Assembly: GCF_002220095.1 (NCBI RefSeq)
Contig: NZ_CP022372.1
Span: forward strand, 2,514,501-2,578,500
Source of the DNA: Bosea sp. AS-1
GTDB lineage: Bacteria > Pseudomonadota > Alphaproteobacteria > Rhizobiales > Beijerinckiaceae
Direction of reading: 5' to 3'
Length of the DNA stretch: 64,000 nt
The stretch's first letter is position 1. Each line of letters begins with the position of its first letter. The notes beneath the pieces were generated by a model. The model did no database searches. It worked only from the letters and a program-made list of their open reading frames with translations, and had not been told where the DNA came from. The position numbers were made by a program, and so were the translations under genes. This document shows positions 55,146 through 63,855 of the stretch, one piece after another.

Positions 55146-55973
55146 ATGACCAAGACGACCCGCAGGAGCATCCTCGCCGCCGGTGCTGCCGCGCTCGCGC
55201 TGCCGGCTCTGCTCGGCAGCCAGGCCCAGGCAATCACGCCGGCCGAGATCAAGGCCAAAGGCAAGATCGTGGTCGGTATCCAGGGCGACAACCCGCCGTG
55301 GGGCTTCGTCACCAGCGCCGGCAAGCAGGACGGCCTCGACGCCGACATCGCCACGCTCTTCGCCAAGGAACTCGGCGTCGAGGTCGAGTTCGTGCCGCTG
55401 GAGGTCAACAACCGCATTCCGGCGCTGACGACCGGTCGCGTCGATGTGCTCTTCGCCACCATGGCGATGCTGCCGGAGCGTGCCAAGGCGGTGCAATTCT
55501 CGAAGCCCTATGTCGCCAACACCATCGTGCTGATCGGTCCGAAGAAGGACAAGATCACCACCAATGCCGACATGGCGAAGTACACGATCGGCGTTGCCAA
55601 GGGCGCGGCGCAGGACACGCAGGTGACGAAGAACGCTCCCTCCGGCACCACGATCCGTCGCTATGACGGCGATGCGCCGTCGATCCAGGCCCTGGTTTCC
55701 GGCCAGGTCCAGGCGCTCGGCGGCAACATCTTCTACATGCAGCGCATCGAGCAGGGCCGCCCGGGCGAGTTCGAGAACAAGCTCGAATTCCAGAACCTCT
55801 ACAACGGCGCCTGCACCCGTCTCGGCGAGAAGGAGATCAACGCCGCGATCAACACCTTCATCGACAAGATCAAGGCCAATGGCGAGCTGCAGAAGGTCTA
55901 CGACAAGTGGATGAAGGTGCCGGTGCACAAGTTCCCGGACAGTCTCGAAGGCATCTCCTTCACCGCGAGCTGA
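55146..55973 (+). CDS. ABC substrate-binding protein, family 3
   Basis: A 275-residue periplasmic binding protein. The signal MTKTTRRSILAAGAAALALPALLGSQAQA has an Arg-Arg start. KIVVGIQGDNPPWGFVTSAGKQDGLDADIATLFAKELGVEVEFVPLE and the downstream GRVDVLFATMAMLPERAKAVQFSKPYV are SBP_bac_3 features. The canonical Arg in the ERxxxVxFS motif that binds the amino-acid carboxylate is here in PERAKAVQFS. The ligand could be an amino acid or another carboxylate such as quinate; the linked aro-like genes favour the second. Confidence 0.91.
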   Translation: MTKTTRRSILAAGAAALALPALLGSQAQAITPAEIKAKGKIVVGIQGDNPPWGFVTSAGKQDGLDADIATLFAKELGVEVEFVPLEVNNRIPALTTGRVDVLFATMAMLPERAKAVQFSKPYVANTIVLIGPKKDKITTNADMAKYTIGVAKGAAQDTQVTKNAPSGTTIRRYDGDAPSIQALVSGQVQALGGNIFYMQRIEQGRPGEFENKLEFQNLYNGACTRLGEKEINAAINTFIDKIKANGELQKVYDKWMKVPVHKFPDSLEGISFTAS

Positions 55974-56000
55974 GCCAGCAAGAGATCGGACATCAGGGCC

Positions 56001-56774
56001 ATGAACCAGCCAGCTGCGCGAAATGACGCTTCGGCGGACGCCATGATCGCCATGGCGCATGTCGAGAAATGGTATGGCGACTTCCAGGCCCTGACCGACA
56101 TCAACCTCGCGGTCCGCAAAGGCGAGAAGATCGTGCTTTGCGGGCCGTCGGGCTCGGGCAAGTCGACGCTGATCCGCTGCATCAACCATCTGGAGAGCTA
56201 CCAGAAGGGCGAGATCCGGGTCGGTGGCACGCGGCTGGGCGACGATGCGAAGACGATCGATGCGGTGCGCCGCGAGGTCGGCATGGTCTTCCAGCACTTC
56301 AACCTGTTCCCGCACATGACCGTGCTCCAAAACTGCATGCTGGCGCCGATGCGCTCGCTCGGCGTTAGCAAGGCGGAAGCCGAGGCGACGGCACGCAAGC
56401 TGCTGGAACGCGTCAAGATCCTCGAGCAGGCCGGGAAATATCCGGCCCAGCTTTCGGGCGGCCAGCAGCAGCGCGTCGCCATCGCGCGGGCGCTCTGCAT
56501 GAAGCCGAAGGTGGTGCTGTTCGACGAGCCGACCTCCGCGCTCGACCCAGAGATGGTCAAGGAAGTGCTCGACACCATGATCGGGCTCGCCGAAGAAGGC
56601 ATGACCATGATCTGCGTCACCCATGAGATGGGCTTCGCGCGGCAAGTGGCCGATCGGGTCATCTTCATGGCGAGCGGCGCGATCGTCGAAGAGGCGCCGC
56701 CCGAGGAGTTCTTCCGCAACCCGCGCCATGAGCGGACGCGGAAATTTCTCGGCGAAATCCTGCAGAAGCACTGA
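56001..56774 (+). CDS. Polar-amino-acid-type ABC ATPase
   Basis: The ATPase of the importer: 257 residues with Walker [28 protein letters not shown], signature [15 protein letters not shown], Walker [17 protein letters not shown] and [19 protein letters not shown]. It follows the binding protein gene by 27 bases and precedes the canonical dehydroquinase gene by 46. Confidence 0.94.
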   Translation: MNQPAARNDASADAMIAMAHVEKWYGDFQALTDINLAVRKGEKIVLCGPSGSGKSTLIRCINHLESYQKGEIRVGGTRLGDDAKTIDAVRREVGMVFQHFNLFPHMTVLQNCMLAPMRSLGVSKAEAEATARKLLERVKILEQAGKYPAQLSGGQQQRVAIARALCMKPKVVLFDEPTSALDPEMVKEVLDTMIGLAEEGMTMICVTHEMGFARQVADRVIFMASGAIVEEAPPEEFFRNPRHERTRKFLGEILQKH

Positions 56775-56820
56775 AACGGCAGCCCGGCAAAGCCAGGGCT
56801 CCCACAATGGAATGCGATCG

Positions 56821-57270
56821 ATGTCCCGTCTCGTCTATGTTCTCAACGGCCCGAACCTCAACCTGCTCGGCAAGCGTCAACCGCATATCTATGGCCACGA
56901 GACCCTGGCCGATGTCGAGCGCGACTGCCGCAAGCTGGCTGAGGAGCTGAAGCTGGAGCTGCGCTTCCATCAGTCCAACCGCGAGTACGAGCTGATCGAC
57001 TGGATTCACGAGGCGCGCGAGGACGGCGTCGGCATCGTCATCAACCCGGCCGCCTTCACCCATACCTCGGTGGCGATTCTCGATGCGCTCAACACTTTCG
57101 AGGGGCCGGTGATCGAGTGCCATATCTCGCAGGTGCATAAGCGCGAGGCCTTCCGGCATCACTCCTATGTCTCGATGCGCTCCGACGGCGTTATCGCGGG
57201 CTTCGGCACGCAGGGTTACCAGCTCGGGCTGAGGCGCATCGCGAAGCTGATCGACGACGCATCGAAGTGA
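56821..57270 (+). CDS. aroQ: Type II 3-dehydroquinate dehydratase
   Basis: Converts 3-dehydroquinate to 3-dehydroshikimate, in biosynthesis or in quinate breakdown. The 149-residue protein keeps every known active-site residue: N12, R19 and Y24 ([19 protein letters not shown]), N75, H81 (HTSVA), E99, H101 (CHISQVH), R108 and R112 (REAFRHHS). The ATG at 56821 gives family length. It sits in a transporter-oxidoreductase cluster rather than upstream of accB, the place where proteobacterial aroQ usually lies. It may be the only canonical AroQ of the region. Confidence 0.93.
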   Translation: MSRLVYVLNGPNLNLLGKRQPHIYGHETLADVERDCRKLAEELKLELRFHQSNREYELIDWIHEAREDGVGIVINPAAFTHTSVAILDALNTFEGPVIECHISQVHKREAFRHHSYVSMRSDGVIAGFGTQGYQLGLRRIAKLIDDASK

Positions 57271-57304
57271 CGGCGGCCGGACACGGATTGCAGCGGAGCT
57301 GAAC

Positions 57305-58360
57305 ATGGCACCGGTCAAACTCGCGGTCGTCGGCGCCGGCCTGATCGGCAAGCGCCACGCCGAGCACATCGCGCGTGAGCCGGGTGCGGTCCTCTCGGCC
57401 ATCGTCGATCCGTCCGACGCCGGACGTGAGCTGGCGCAGCGCCTGAATACACGTTGGCATCGCAGCTTCGCCGAGCTCGTCGCAGCAGACAGGCCCGAAG
57501 GCGTCATCATCGCGACGCCGAACCAGCTCCATGTCGCGAACGGCCTCGAGGCGATCGAAGCCGGCATTCCCGCTATCGTCGAGAAGCCCTTGGCTGACGA
57601 TCTCGCCGGAGCGTCACGGCTCGTCGAGGCGGCCGAGCGGGCAGGGGTGCCGCTGCTCACCGGCCATCACCGCCGCTACAATCCGATGATCGCCAAGGCG
57701 AAGGAGATCGTCGAGAGCGGCCGGCTCGGCCGCGTGCTGGCCATCCACGGTCATTTCTGGCTGATGAAGCCGGACGATTATTTCGAGGCGGACTGGCGCC
57801 GGGAGGAGGGAGCAGGGCCGATCCTGCTCAATCTCATCCATGATGTGGACCTCTTCCGCTATCTCTGCGGCGAGGTCGTCTCGGTCCAAGCGCTGAGTGC
57901 GAACGCCGTCAGGGGCCATGCCGCGGAGGAAACCGCTGCGATCCTGCTGCGCTTCGCCAGCGGCGTGCTCGCCACGGTCACTGTCTCCGACACGATCGTC
58001 GCTCCCTGGAGCTGGGAGCTGACGACCGGCGAGAACCCGGCCTATCCGCAGCAGGACCAATCCTGCTACCAGATCGGCGGCACGCATGGCGCGCTCACCA
58101 TCCCTCAGCTCGAGATCTGGTCGAACCGCGACAAGCGGAGCTGGTGGGAGCCGCTGGTGCGCGAGCGCGTCCCCTTCGTTCCGGAAGACCCGCTCGCGCG
58201 CCAGGTTCGCCATTTCTGTGACGTGATCCGCAACGGTGCTGCACCCATCGCTTCCGGTCGCGAAGGTCTTGCAACCCTTGCCGTGATCGACGCCGTCAAG
58301 CGCGCGGCCCGCTCGGGCGAGACCGTCTTCCTGTCGACTGCATCGGCGAGCGCGGCATGA
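57305..58360 (+). CDS. Gfo/Idh/MocA-family oxidoreductase
   Basis: A 351-residue NAD(P)-dependent dehydrogenase. The N-terminal Rossmann fold has VVGAGLIGKRHAEHI, then IIATPNQLHVANGLEAIEAGIPAIVEKPLADD with the EKP catalytic motif. The C-terminal alpha/beta domain carries GPILLNLIHDVDLFRYLCGEV, where the His is the usual catalytic base. The family oxidises hydroxyls of inositols, sugars and related cyclic polyols. Next to dehydroquinase and a shikimate-dehydrogenase-like gene, a quinate- or cyclitol-type substrate is plausible. The stop overlaps the next gene (ATGA). Confidence 0.92.
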   Translation: MAPVKLAVVGAGLIGKRHAEHIAREPGAVLSAIVDPSDAGRELAQRLNTRWHRSFAELVAADRPEGVIIATPNQLHVANGLEAIEAGIPAIVEKPLADDLAGASRLVEAAERAGVPLLTGHHRRYNPMIAKAKEIVESGRLGRVLAIHGHFWLMKPDDYFEADWRREEGAGPILLNLIHDVDLFRYLCGEVVSVQALSANAVRGHAAEETAAILLRFASGVLATVTVSDTIVAPWSWELTTGENPAYPQQDQSCYQIGGTHGALTIPQLEIWSNRDKRSWWEPLVRERVPFVPEDPLARQVRHFCDVIRNGAAPIASGREGLATLAVIDAVKRAARSGETVFLSTASASAA

Positions 58361-59187
58361 TCACCGGCACGACACGGCTTATCGCGCATCTCGGCTATCC
58401 GACCGAGAGCTTCAAGGCGCCGATGATCTACAATCCTTATTTCGAACGTGAGGGCATCGACGCCGTCGTGGTGCCGATGGGCTGCCGGCCTGAGGATTAT
58501 CAGGATTTCCTGAGATTGGTCTTCCGGCTCTCGAATGCCCATGGCGCGTTGGTGACCATGCCGCACAAGGTCACGACCATCAGCCTTGTCGACGAGCTGC
58601 TGCCCACCGCAGCCATCGCTGGTGCGTGCAATGCGGTGCGTCGCGAGCCTGACGGTCGCCTGGCGGGAGAGATGTTCGACGGCGAGGGCTTCGTGCGCGG
58701 TGTGCTGCGCAAGGGGCGCGAGATTGCCGGCAAGCGGGCGCTGGTGCTGGGGGCTGGCGGCGTCGGCTCCGCCATTGCGGCGTCTCTCGCCAAGGCCGGC
58801 GTGAGCGCGCTTGGGCTCTACGACATCAACGGAACCGCTGCCGAGGCGCTTGGCGCGCGGCTCGTCCGCTACTATCCGGCACTCGCGCTTTCGCTGGGCT
58901 CGAACGATCCCACCGGTTTCGACATCGTCGTCAACGCCACGCCGCTCGGCATGAAGCCGGGCGACCCGTTGCCGCTGGAGATCGCGCGCCTCGATCCCTC
59001 AACCTTCGTCGGCGAGGTGGTGATGGCCGAGGAGATCACGCCCTTTCTGGCTGCGGCGCGGGCGCGCGGCTGCGCGGTGCAGGTCGGCAAGGACATGCTG
59101 TTCGAGCAGATTCCCGCCTATCTGGAATTCTTCGGGTTCCCCTCGACCACGGCCGAAGACTTGAGAAGCGTTGCGCGGCTGAGGTGA
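58357..59187 (+). CDS. Shikimate dehydrogenase-like protein with altered substrate site
   Basis: A 276-residue protein with the AroE fold. The catalytic dyad is present (Lys71 in VTMPHK, Asp108 in MFDGEGF), with T67 and N92 (GACNA). The two serines that bind the shikimate carboxylate in the usual HSxSP motif are replaced by Phe19 and Ala21 (TESFKAP). The cofactor loop GAGGVGSA (132-139) is followed by LYDIN, whose Asp156 suggests NAD rather than NADP. It is thus likely a dehydrogenase for a compound other than shikimate, or for quinate-like substrates. It overlaps the Gfo/Idh gene by four bases and ends the operon. Confidence 0.88.
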   Translation: MITGTTRLIAHLGYPTESFKAPMIYNPYFEREGIDAVVVPMGCRPEDYQDFLRLVFRLSNAHGALVTMPHKVTTISLVDELLPTAAIAGACNAVRREPDGRLAGEMFDGEGFVRGVLRKGREIAGKRALVLGAGGVGSAIAASLAKAGVSALGLYDINGTAAEALGARLVRYYPALALSLGSNDPTGFDIVVNATPLGMKPGDPLPLEIARLDPSTFVGEVVMAEEITPFLAAARARGCAVQVGKDMLFEQIPAYLEFFGFPSTTAEDLRSVARLR

Positions 59188-59359
59188 GGCGCCGACAGGT
59201 AGAGCGGCTCACGCCTGCAGCTCGTCTTCACGAACGAGTGGGCTGACGTCTCTTCGAGACCGCAGATTCTCGCAGCGCCGCAGGCGAAGGCAGCGGGAAT
59301 GTCAGAGCGAGAGGGCCGTTCGTTCCTGCCGGTATCAGGAAGCGCCACTCATGCGGGAG

Positions 59360-59433
59360 TGGCTGGGGGACTAGGATTCGAACCTAGACAACCAGAGTCA
59401 GAGTCTGGGGTCCTACCGTTAGACGATCCCCCA
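59360..59433 (-). tRNA. tRNA-Gln (anticodon CUG)
   Basis: A complete 74-base cloverleaf read on the minus strand. The acceptor 5' strand is TGGGGGA, the anticodon stem CCAGA/TCTGG encloses the loop CTCTGAC with anticodon CTG, and the T arm carries GGTTCGAATCC. The 3' CCA is encoded. The TGGGG start is the usual identity of tRNA-Gln. Confidence 0.95.
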
Positions 59434-59468
59434 ACGCCGCGGCGCAAGCGCTCGCGTTGGTGAGCCGG

Positions 59469-59497
59469 GGTCTAATCAATGCGCCTCGCCTTGGCAA
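59469..59497 (-). promoter_or_regulatory. Putative promoter of tRNA-Gln
   Basis: On the minus strand, TTGCCA (59492-59497) and TAGACC (59469-59474) are separated by 17 bases. The -10 lies about 35 bases before the tRNA 5' end. Confidence 0.4.
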
Positions 59498-59722
59498 GAG
59501 CAGAAATGCGCATCGGCAGTGGAAGCTCTCATGAAATGATGACGCGGCCATGTCGGGGCGCCTGGAAGACTGTCCAGCATCATTTGGCATGGTGTCTTTG
59601 AGGCCATTCGCCTCCCCGTGCAGCCCAGGATGCGCCTGCGCGTTCCGCCATGCCCACTCGCCAGGGCACGCGCACGTAGAATGCACTTGTCCCGCGCCGG
59701 TCTCTTCGCGATAGATCGGGGC

Positions 59723-60835
59723 ATGACACACACCGATGCCGCCGCCGCGCTCTCCGTCTGGGTTGCGCTTGAGAGTCCGACCAGCCATCCCGCCGGGGTC
59801 AACGGCATGATGGATCTCGTCGCCAAGGAGGTTGCTGGCCTGCCGATCGCCATCGAGCGGATCCCTGGCCGCGACGGGCTTGGTGACATGGTGGCGCTGC
59901 GGGCGGGGCTCGACAATGGTCAGCCGGCCGTGGCGCTGATGTCGCATCTCGACACGGTGCACCCCGTCGGCACGAGCACGAAGGACCTGCCGGTGCGTAT
60001 CGAGGGCGACAGGCTTTACGGGCCCGGCGTCTACGACATGAAGGGCGGTGCCTGGCTCGCTCTGCAGGCCTTCAAGGACGTGGCGAAGGCGGGGACGGCC
60101 AAACGGCCGATGGTGTTCCTGTTCACGCCGGACGAGGAAATCGGCTCTCCGACGAGCCGTGGCCTGATCGAGGAGATCGGTCGCGGTTCTGCCGCGGTAC
60201 TGGTGACCGAGCCGGCTCGGCTCGGCGGCAAGATCGTTACGGCGCGCAAGGGCGTCGGGCGCTTCGACGTCCGGCTGGAAGGCCGGCCCGCCCACGCCGG
60301 TTCGCGCCATGCCGATGGCCGTAGCGCCATCCGCGAGGCGGCGCACCAGATCCTCGCCGTCGAGGGCATGACCGACTATGCGCGCGGCATCACCACCAGC
60401 GTCGCGCTGATGGGCGGTGGCACGGCGGCGAATGTCATTCCGCAGCATGCCTGGTTCAGCGTCGATTGCCGCGTCACGACGCTCGCCGACGGGACGATGA
60501 TGGAGAACCGGATCCTGAGCCTGAAGGCCCACGACCCCGACGTGACGATTCGCATCACCGGCGGCATGAACCGGCCACCCTACGAGAAGTCCACGGAGGT
60601 GACGAAGCTGTTCGAGGTCGCGCGCGAGGTCGCGGCCGGAATCGGCTTCGACCTGCAGGATTGCCCGATGACGGGTGGGGGCTCGGACGGCAACTTCACC
60701 GCCGCGCTCGGTGTGCCGACGCTCGATGGGCTCGGTATCGACGGTGATGGTGCGCACACGCTGCAGGAATACGGGCTGATTTCCTCCATCGCGCCACGCC
60801 AGGCGCTGATCAAGGGATTGCTGGAGGCGGTTTGA
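59723..60835 (+). CDS. M20-family peptidase (glutamate carboxypeptidase-like)
   Basis: A 370-residue zinc hydrolase. ALMSHLDTVHPVG (His and Asp ligands), GPGVYDMKGGAW (bridging Asp), FLFTPDEEIGSPTSR (catalytic Glu pair) and the dimerisation segment GRPAHAGSRHADGRSAIREAAHQIL are present. The C-terminal DGDGAHTLQEY carries the last metal His. It resembles the CPG2/ArgE group. The ATG at 59723 gives the best length; no signal peptide is seen. It is separate from the upstream aro-like operon by the tRNA and convergent with accC. Confidence 0.9.
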   Translation: MTHTDAAAALSVWVALESPTSHPAGVNGMMDLVAKEVAGLPIAIERIPGRDGLGDMVALRAGLDNGQPAVALMSHLDTVHPVGTSTKDLPVRIEGDRLYGPGVYDMKGGAWLALQAFKDVAKAGTAKRPMVFLFTPDEEIGSPTSRGLIEEIGRGSAAVLVTEPARLGGKIVTARKGVGRFDVRLEGRPAHAGSRHADGRSAIREAAHQILAVEGMTDYARGITTSVALMGGGTAANVIPQHAWFSVDCRVTTLADGTMMENRILSLKAHDPDVTIRITGGMNRPPYEKSTEVTKLFEVAREVAAGIGFDLQDCPMTGGGSDGNFTAALGVPTLDGLGIDGDGAHTLQEYGLISSIAPRQALIKGLLEAV

Positions 60836-60866
60836 GCCAGCCTGCAGGCCGCTGCCGACCGAATGA

Positions 60867-60893
60867 AAAGCCCCTCGCGATGCGAGGGGCTTT
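60867..60893. terminator. Bidirectional terminator between the M20 gene and accC
   Basis: A perfect 12-bp stem AAAGCCCCTCGC / GCGAGGGGCTTT with a short loop has T on its right and A on its left. It can serve both convergent genes. Confidence 0.78.
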
Positions 60894-60917
60894 GTCGTTT
60901 CCGGCGATGCCGCGCGC

Positions 60918-62279
60918 TCAGGCCTGTGGCTCGTCCATGCCGCCGGCGGCGAGGAATTTCTCGAGCCAGTGGATGTTGTAATCGCCGTTGAGGATGTCGG
61001 GATTACGCACCAGCGTCCGGAACAGCGGCAGCGTGGTATCGACGCCGTCGACGACGAACTCGTCGAGCGCGCGGCGCAGGCGCATCAGGCATTCCTCGCG
61101 ATTGCGGCCGTGGACGATGAGCTTGCCGACCAGCGAATCGTAATGCGGCGGGATCACATAGCCCTGATAGGCGGCTGAATCGACGCGCACGCCGAGGCCG
61201 CCCGGCGTGTGGAACGAGGTGATCTTGCCGGGCGAGGGACGGAAGGTCGCCGGGTGCTCGGCATTGACCCGGCACTCGATGGCGTGGCCCTCGAAGACGA
61301 CGTCCGACTGCTTCAGCGAGAGCGGCGCGCCGGCGGCGATGCGGATCTGCTCGTTGACCAGGTCGATGCCGGTGATCATCTCGGTCACCGGATGCTCGAC
61401 CTGGATGCGGGTGTTCATCTCGATGAAGTAGAACTCGCCGTCCTCATAGAGGAACTCGATCGTGCCGGCGCCGAGATAGCCGAGCTCGGACATCGCCTTG
61501 GCGCAGACCTCGCCGATGCGATCGCGCTCGCCGGCATTGAGCGCGGGCGAACCGCCTTCTTCCCAGACCTTCTGATGGCGGCGCTGCAGCGAGCAATCGC
61601 GCTCGCCGAGGTGGATGGCATTGCCGCGGCCGTCGCCGAGTACCTGGATTTCTATGTGGCGCGGCTTCTCGAGATACTTCTCGATATAGACAGCGTCGTC
61701 GCCAAAATTGGCCTTGGCCTCGCTGCGGGCGGTGGCGAGCAGGACGGAGAGCTCCTCCTCGTTGCGCACCACCTTCATGCCCTTGCCGCCGCCGCCGGAG
61801 GCCGCCTTGATGATGACGGGGAAGCCGATCTCGCGGACGATCTTCAGGGCTTCGGCGTCGTCCGAGACACCGCCTTCCGACCCGGGCACGCAGGGGATGC
61901 CGAGGCGCTTGGCAGTGCGCTTGGCCTCGATCTTGTCGCCCATGCTGCGGATATGCTCGGCCTTGGGGCCGATGAAGGTGATGTTGTGCTGTTCCAGGAT
62001 CTCGGCGAAGCGGGCATTCTCCGAAAGGAAGCCATAGCCGGGATGGACTGCGTCGGCGCCGGTGATCTCGCAGGCTGCGATCAGCGCCGGGATATTGAGA
62101 TAGCTTTCGCGGGCCGGGGGCGGGCCGATGCAGACGCTCTCGTCGGCGAGGCGGACATGCATGGCGTTGGCGTCGGCGGTCGAGTGGACCGCGACGGTGG
62201 CGATGCCGAGCTCCTTGGCGGCGCGCAGCACGCGCAGCGCGATCTCTCCGCGGTTGGCGATCAGGATCTTGTCGAACAT
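60918..62279 (-). CDS. accC: Acetyl-CoA carboxylase, biotin carboxylase subunit
   Basis: Carboxylates the biotin of AccB with ATP and bicarbonate in the first step of fatty acid synthesis. The 453-residue protein starts [26 protein letters not shown], with the biotin carboxylase N-domain, then the ATP-grasp region [10 protein letters not shown] and [17 protein letters not shown], and [22 protein letters not shown]. The length is normal. It lies 29 bases after accB and is cotranscribed with it. Confidence 0.97.
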   Translation of the reverse strand: MFDKILIANRGEIALRVLRAAKELGIATVAVHSTADANAMHVRLADESVCIGPPPARESYLNIPALIAACEITGADAVHPGYGFLSENARFAEILEQHNITFIGPKAEHIRSMGDKIEAKRTAKRLGIPCVPGSEGGVSDDAEALKIVREIGFPVIIKAASGGGGKGMKVVRNEEELSVLLATARSEAKANFGDDAVYIEKYLEKPRHIEIQVLGDGRGNAIHLGERDCSLQRRHQKVWEEGGSPALNAGERDRIGEVCAKAMSELGYLGAGTIEFLYEDGEFYFIEMNTRIQVEHPVTEMITGIDLVNEQIRIAAGAPLSLKQSDVVFEGHAIECRVNAEHPATFRPSPGKITSFHTPGGLGVRVDSAAYQGYVIPPHYDSLVGKLIVHGRNREECLMRLRRALDEFVVDGVDTTLPLFRTLVRNPDILNGDYNIHWLEKFLAAGGMDEPQA

Positions 62280-62308
62280 CTTGATCTCGCCGTCCTTGCG
62301 CCCGGCCG

Positions 62309-62779
62309 TCACTCGATCACCAGCAGCGGCTCGCCATATTCCACCGGCTGGCCATCCTCGACCAGGACGGCGGTAACCTTGCCGGCGCGCGGGGCGACGA
62401 TATCGTTGAAGGTCTTCATCGCCTCGACGAGCAGGATGCGCTCACCCTGCTTCACCACGCTGCCGACCTCGACGAAGGGCTTGGCCTCGGGCGAGGGGCG
62501 GCGATAAGCGGTGCCAACCATCGGAGAGGTGACGGCGCCGGGATGGCTGGCGCCGGGCTTGGCCTCCGGCGCGGCGGGAGCGGCCGGAGCAGGGGCGACA
62601 GCAGCAGCGGCGACCGGGAGCGGAGCGGCAGCCGGGACATGCACGGTCGTCGCGAGGCTGCGGGCGACGCGGACGCGCAGATCGCCCTTCTCGACCTCGA
62701 TCTCGGTGAGATCGGTCTGATTCAGCAGTTCCGCAAGCTCGCGGACGAGATCTGGGTCGATCGGGCTCTTGGTCGCCAT
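62309..62779 (-). CDS. accB: Acetyl-CoA carboxylase, biotin carboxyl carrier protein
   Basis: Carries the biotin that shuttles CO2 to acetyl-CoA. The 156-residue protein has an N-terminal helical part ([33 protein letters not shown]), an Ala/Pro linker (48-75), the thumb-bearing biotinyl domain and the biotinylation motif EAMKT with Lys122. The ATG at 62779 is used; a GTG four codons upstream is open. The gene is preceded by a 266-base gap, not by aroQ as in most proteobacteria. Confidence 0.97.
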   Translation of the reverse strand: MATKSPIDPDLVRELAELLNQTDLTEIEVEKGDLRVRVARSLATTVHVPAAAPLPVAAAAVAPAPAAPAAPEAKPGASHPGAVTSPMVGTAYRRPSPEAKPFVEVGSVVKQGERILLVEAMKTFNDIVAPRAGKVTAVLVEDGQPVEYGEPLLVIE

Positions 62780-62991
62780 GGCGGATGTCACCGTCTTGTT
62801 CGGACTTCGCTTGGAACAACGGCTGTACCGCTATCCCGCTCGTTTCATTTCAGGCGGCCAGTGCCGCGAACGTTTCCGGCAGAGCGCAGGAACAGCCGTT
62901 CGGAGCAAGCGTGGCGACCATGAAGGATGTGAATTCCATAAACCGCGCGAGGCGGCGGACGCCGCTCTCATAAACGCTGCGGGCCGGCAGG

Positions 62992-63009
62992 GGAAGCCTG
63001 TAGGCTTCC
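62992..63009 (-). terminator. Small hairpin downstream of the DsbA-family gene
   Basis: A perfect 7-bp stem GGAAGCC / GGCTTCC with a 4-base loop lies 37 bases past the end of the DsbA-family gene. It lacks a T run, so it is a weak terminator at best. Confidence 0.35.
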
Positions 63010-63045
63010 TCGCCGACCCGCGAAAGGTGTTAAAGCAGGGCTGGA

Positions 63046-63855
63046 TCAGCCGGCGCACTCGGTCTTGCCGCAGCGGCGGACCGAATCGAGCTTCTGCTTG
63101 AGGGCATCCTGGCCGACCGCGCCGAAGACGATCTCGTCCCCGATGATGAAGGCGGGCGTGCCCGTCAGGCCCAGACGATCGCCGAGCGCGACCGTATCCT
63201 CGATCGAGGCCTTGGTTGCCGGAGCGTCCATGTCCTTGCGCACGCGTTCGACGTCGACGCCGAGCTCCTTGGCGATCTCGATCGCCTTGGCGCCGTTCAC
63301 GCGGCCCTTCACGCCCATCAGCTTGTTGTGGAAATCGAAGTACTTCGGGCCCTGGAGCTGATTCTTGACCGCGATCGCGACGCGGCTCGCCTCGACCGAA
63401 TCGGGGCCGAGGATCGGGAAGTCCTTGAGCACGACGCGCAGCTTCGGGTCGGCCTTGGAGAGAGCGGTCACGTCCTGCATCGCCCTTTTGCAGAAGCCGC
63501 AATTGTAATCCATGAACTCGACGAGGGTGAGGTCGCCTTCCGGATTGCCGATGATGACCGAGGTGGCCGGATCGGAGATCCTGGCCTTCTCGGCCGCGAC
63601 GGCGCCGCGCTGGGCCTCGGCCTGCGCCACCGTGTTACGGCGCTCGAGCTCGACCAGCGCGTCCTGGATGATCTCGGGATTCTTGACGATGGTCTCGCGG
63701 ACGAGATCGACGATGGCCTTGCGCTGCTCGGGCGTCAGCGGCGCCTGGCCTTGCGCCATGGCCGGGCCGGCGACCGTCGCGAGCCAGACGCCGAGCGCGA
63801 GGCCGGCAGGGCGCAGGCAGGCGCGCGCCAGGCTGGAGAAGGTCGGGAAAGCCAT
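63046..63855 (-). CDS. DsbA-family periplasmic thiol oxidoreductase
   Basis: A 269-residue exported thioredoxin-fold protein. The signal peptide ends PAMAQ. A helical N-terminal region (40-95, with VRETIVKNPEIIQDALVELERRN) precedes the fold, as in the Com1/BdbD-like group. The active site is C119-G-F-C122 in MDYNCGFCKRA, and the cis-Pro loop is GLTGTPAFIIG. Two further cysteines end the protein (CGKTEC), which is not usual for DsbA. It is upstream of accB on the same strand, a neighbourhood common in Hyphomicrobiales. Confidence 0.92.
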   Translation of the reverse strand: MAFPTFSSLARACLRPAGLALGVWLATVAGPAMAQGQAPLTPEQRKAIVDLVRETIVKNPEIIQDALVELERRNTVAQAEAQRGAVAAEKARISDPATSVIIGNPEGDLTLVEFMDYNCGFCKRAMQDVTALSKADPKLRVVLKDFPILGPDSVEASRVAIAVKNQLQGPKYFDFHNKLMGVKGRVNGAKAIEIAKELGVDVERVRKDMDAPATKASIEDTVALGDRLGLTGTPAFIIGDEIVFGAVGQDALKQKLDSVRRCGKTECAG

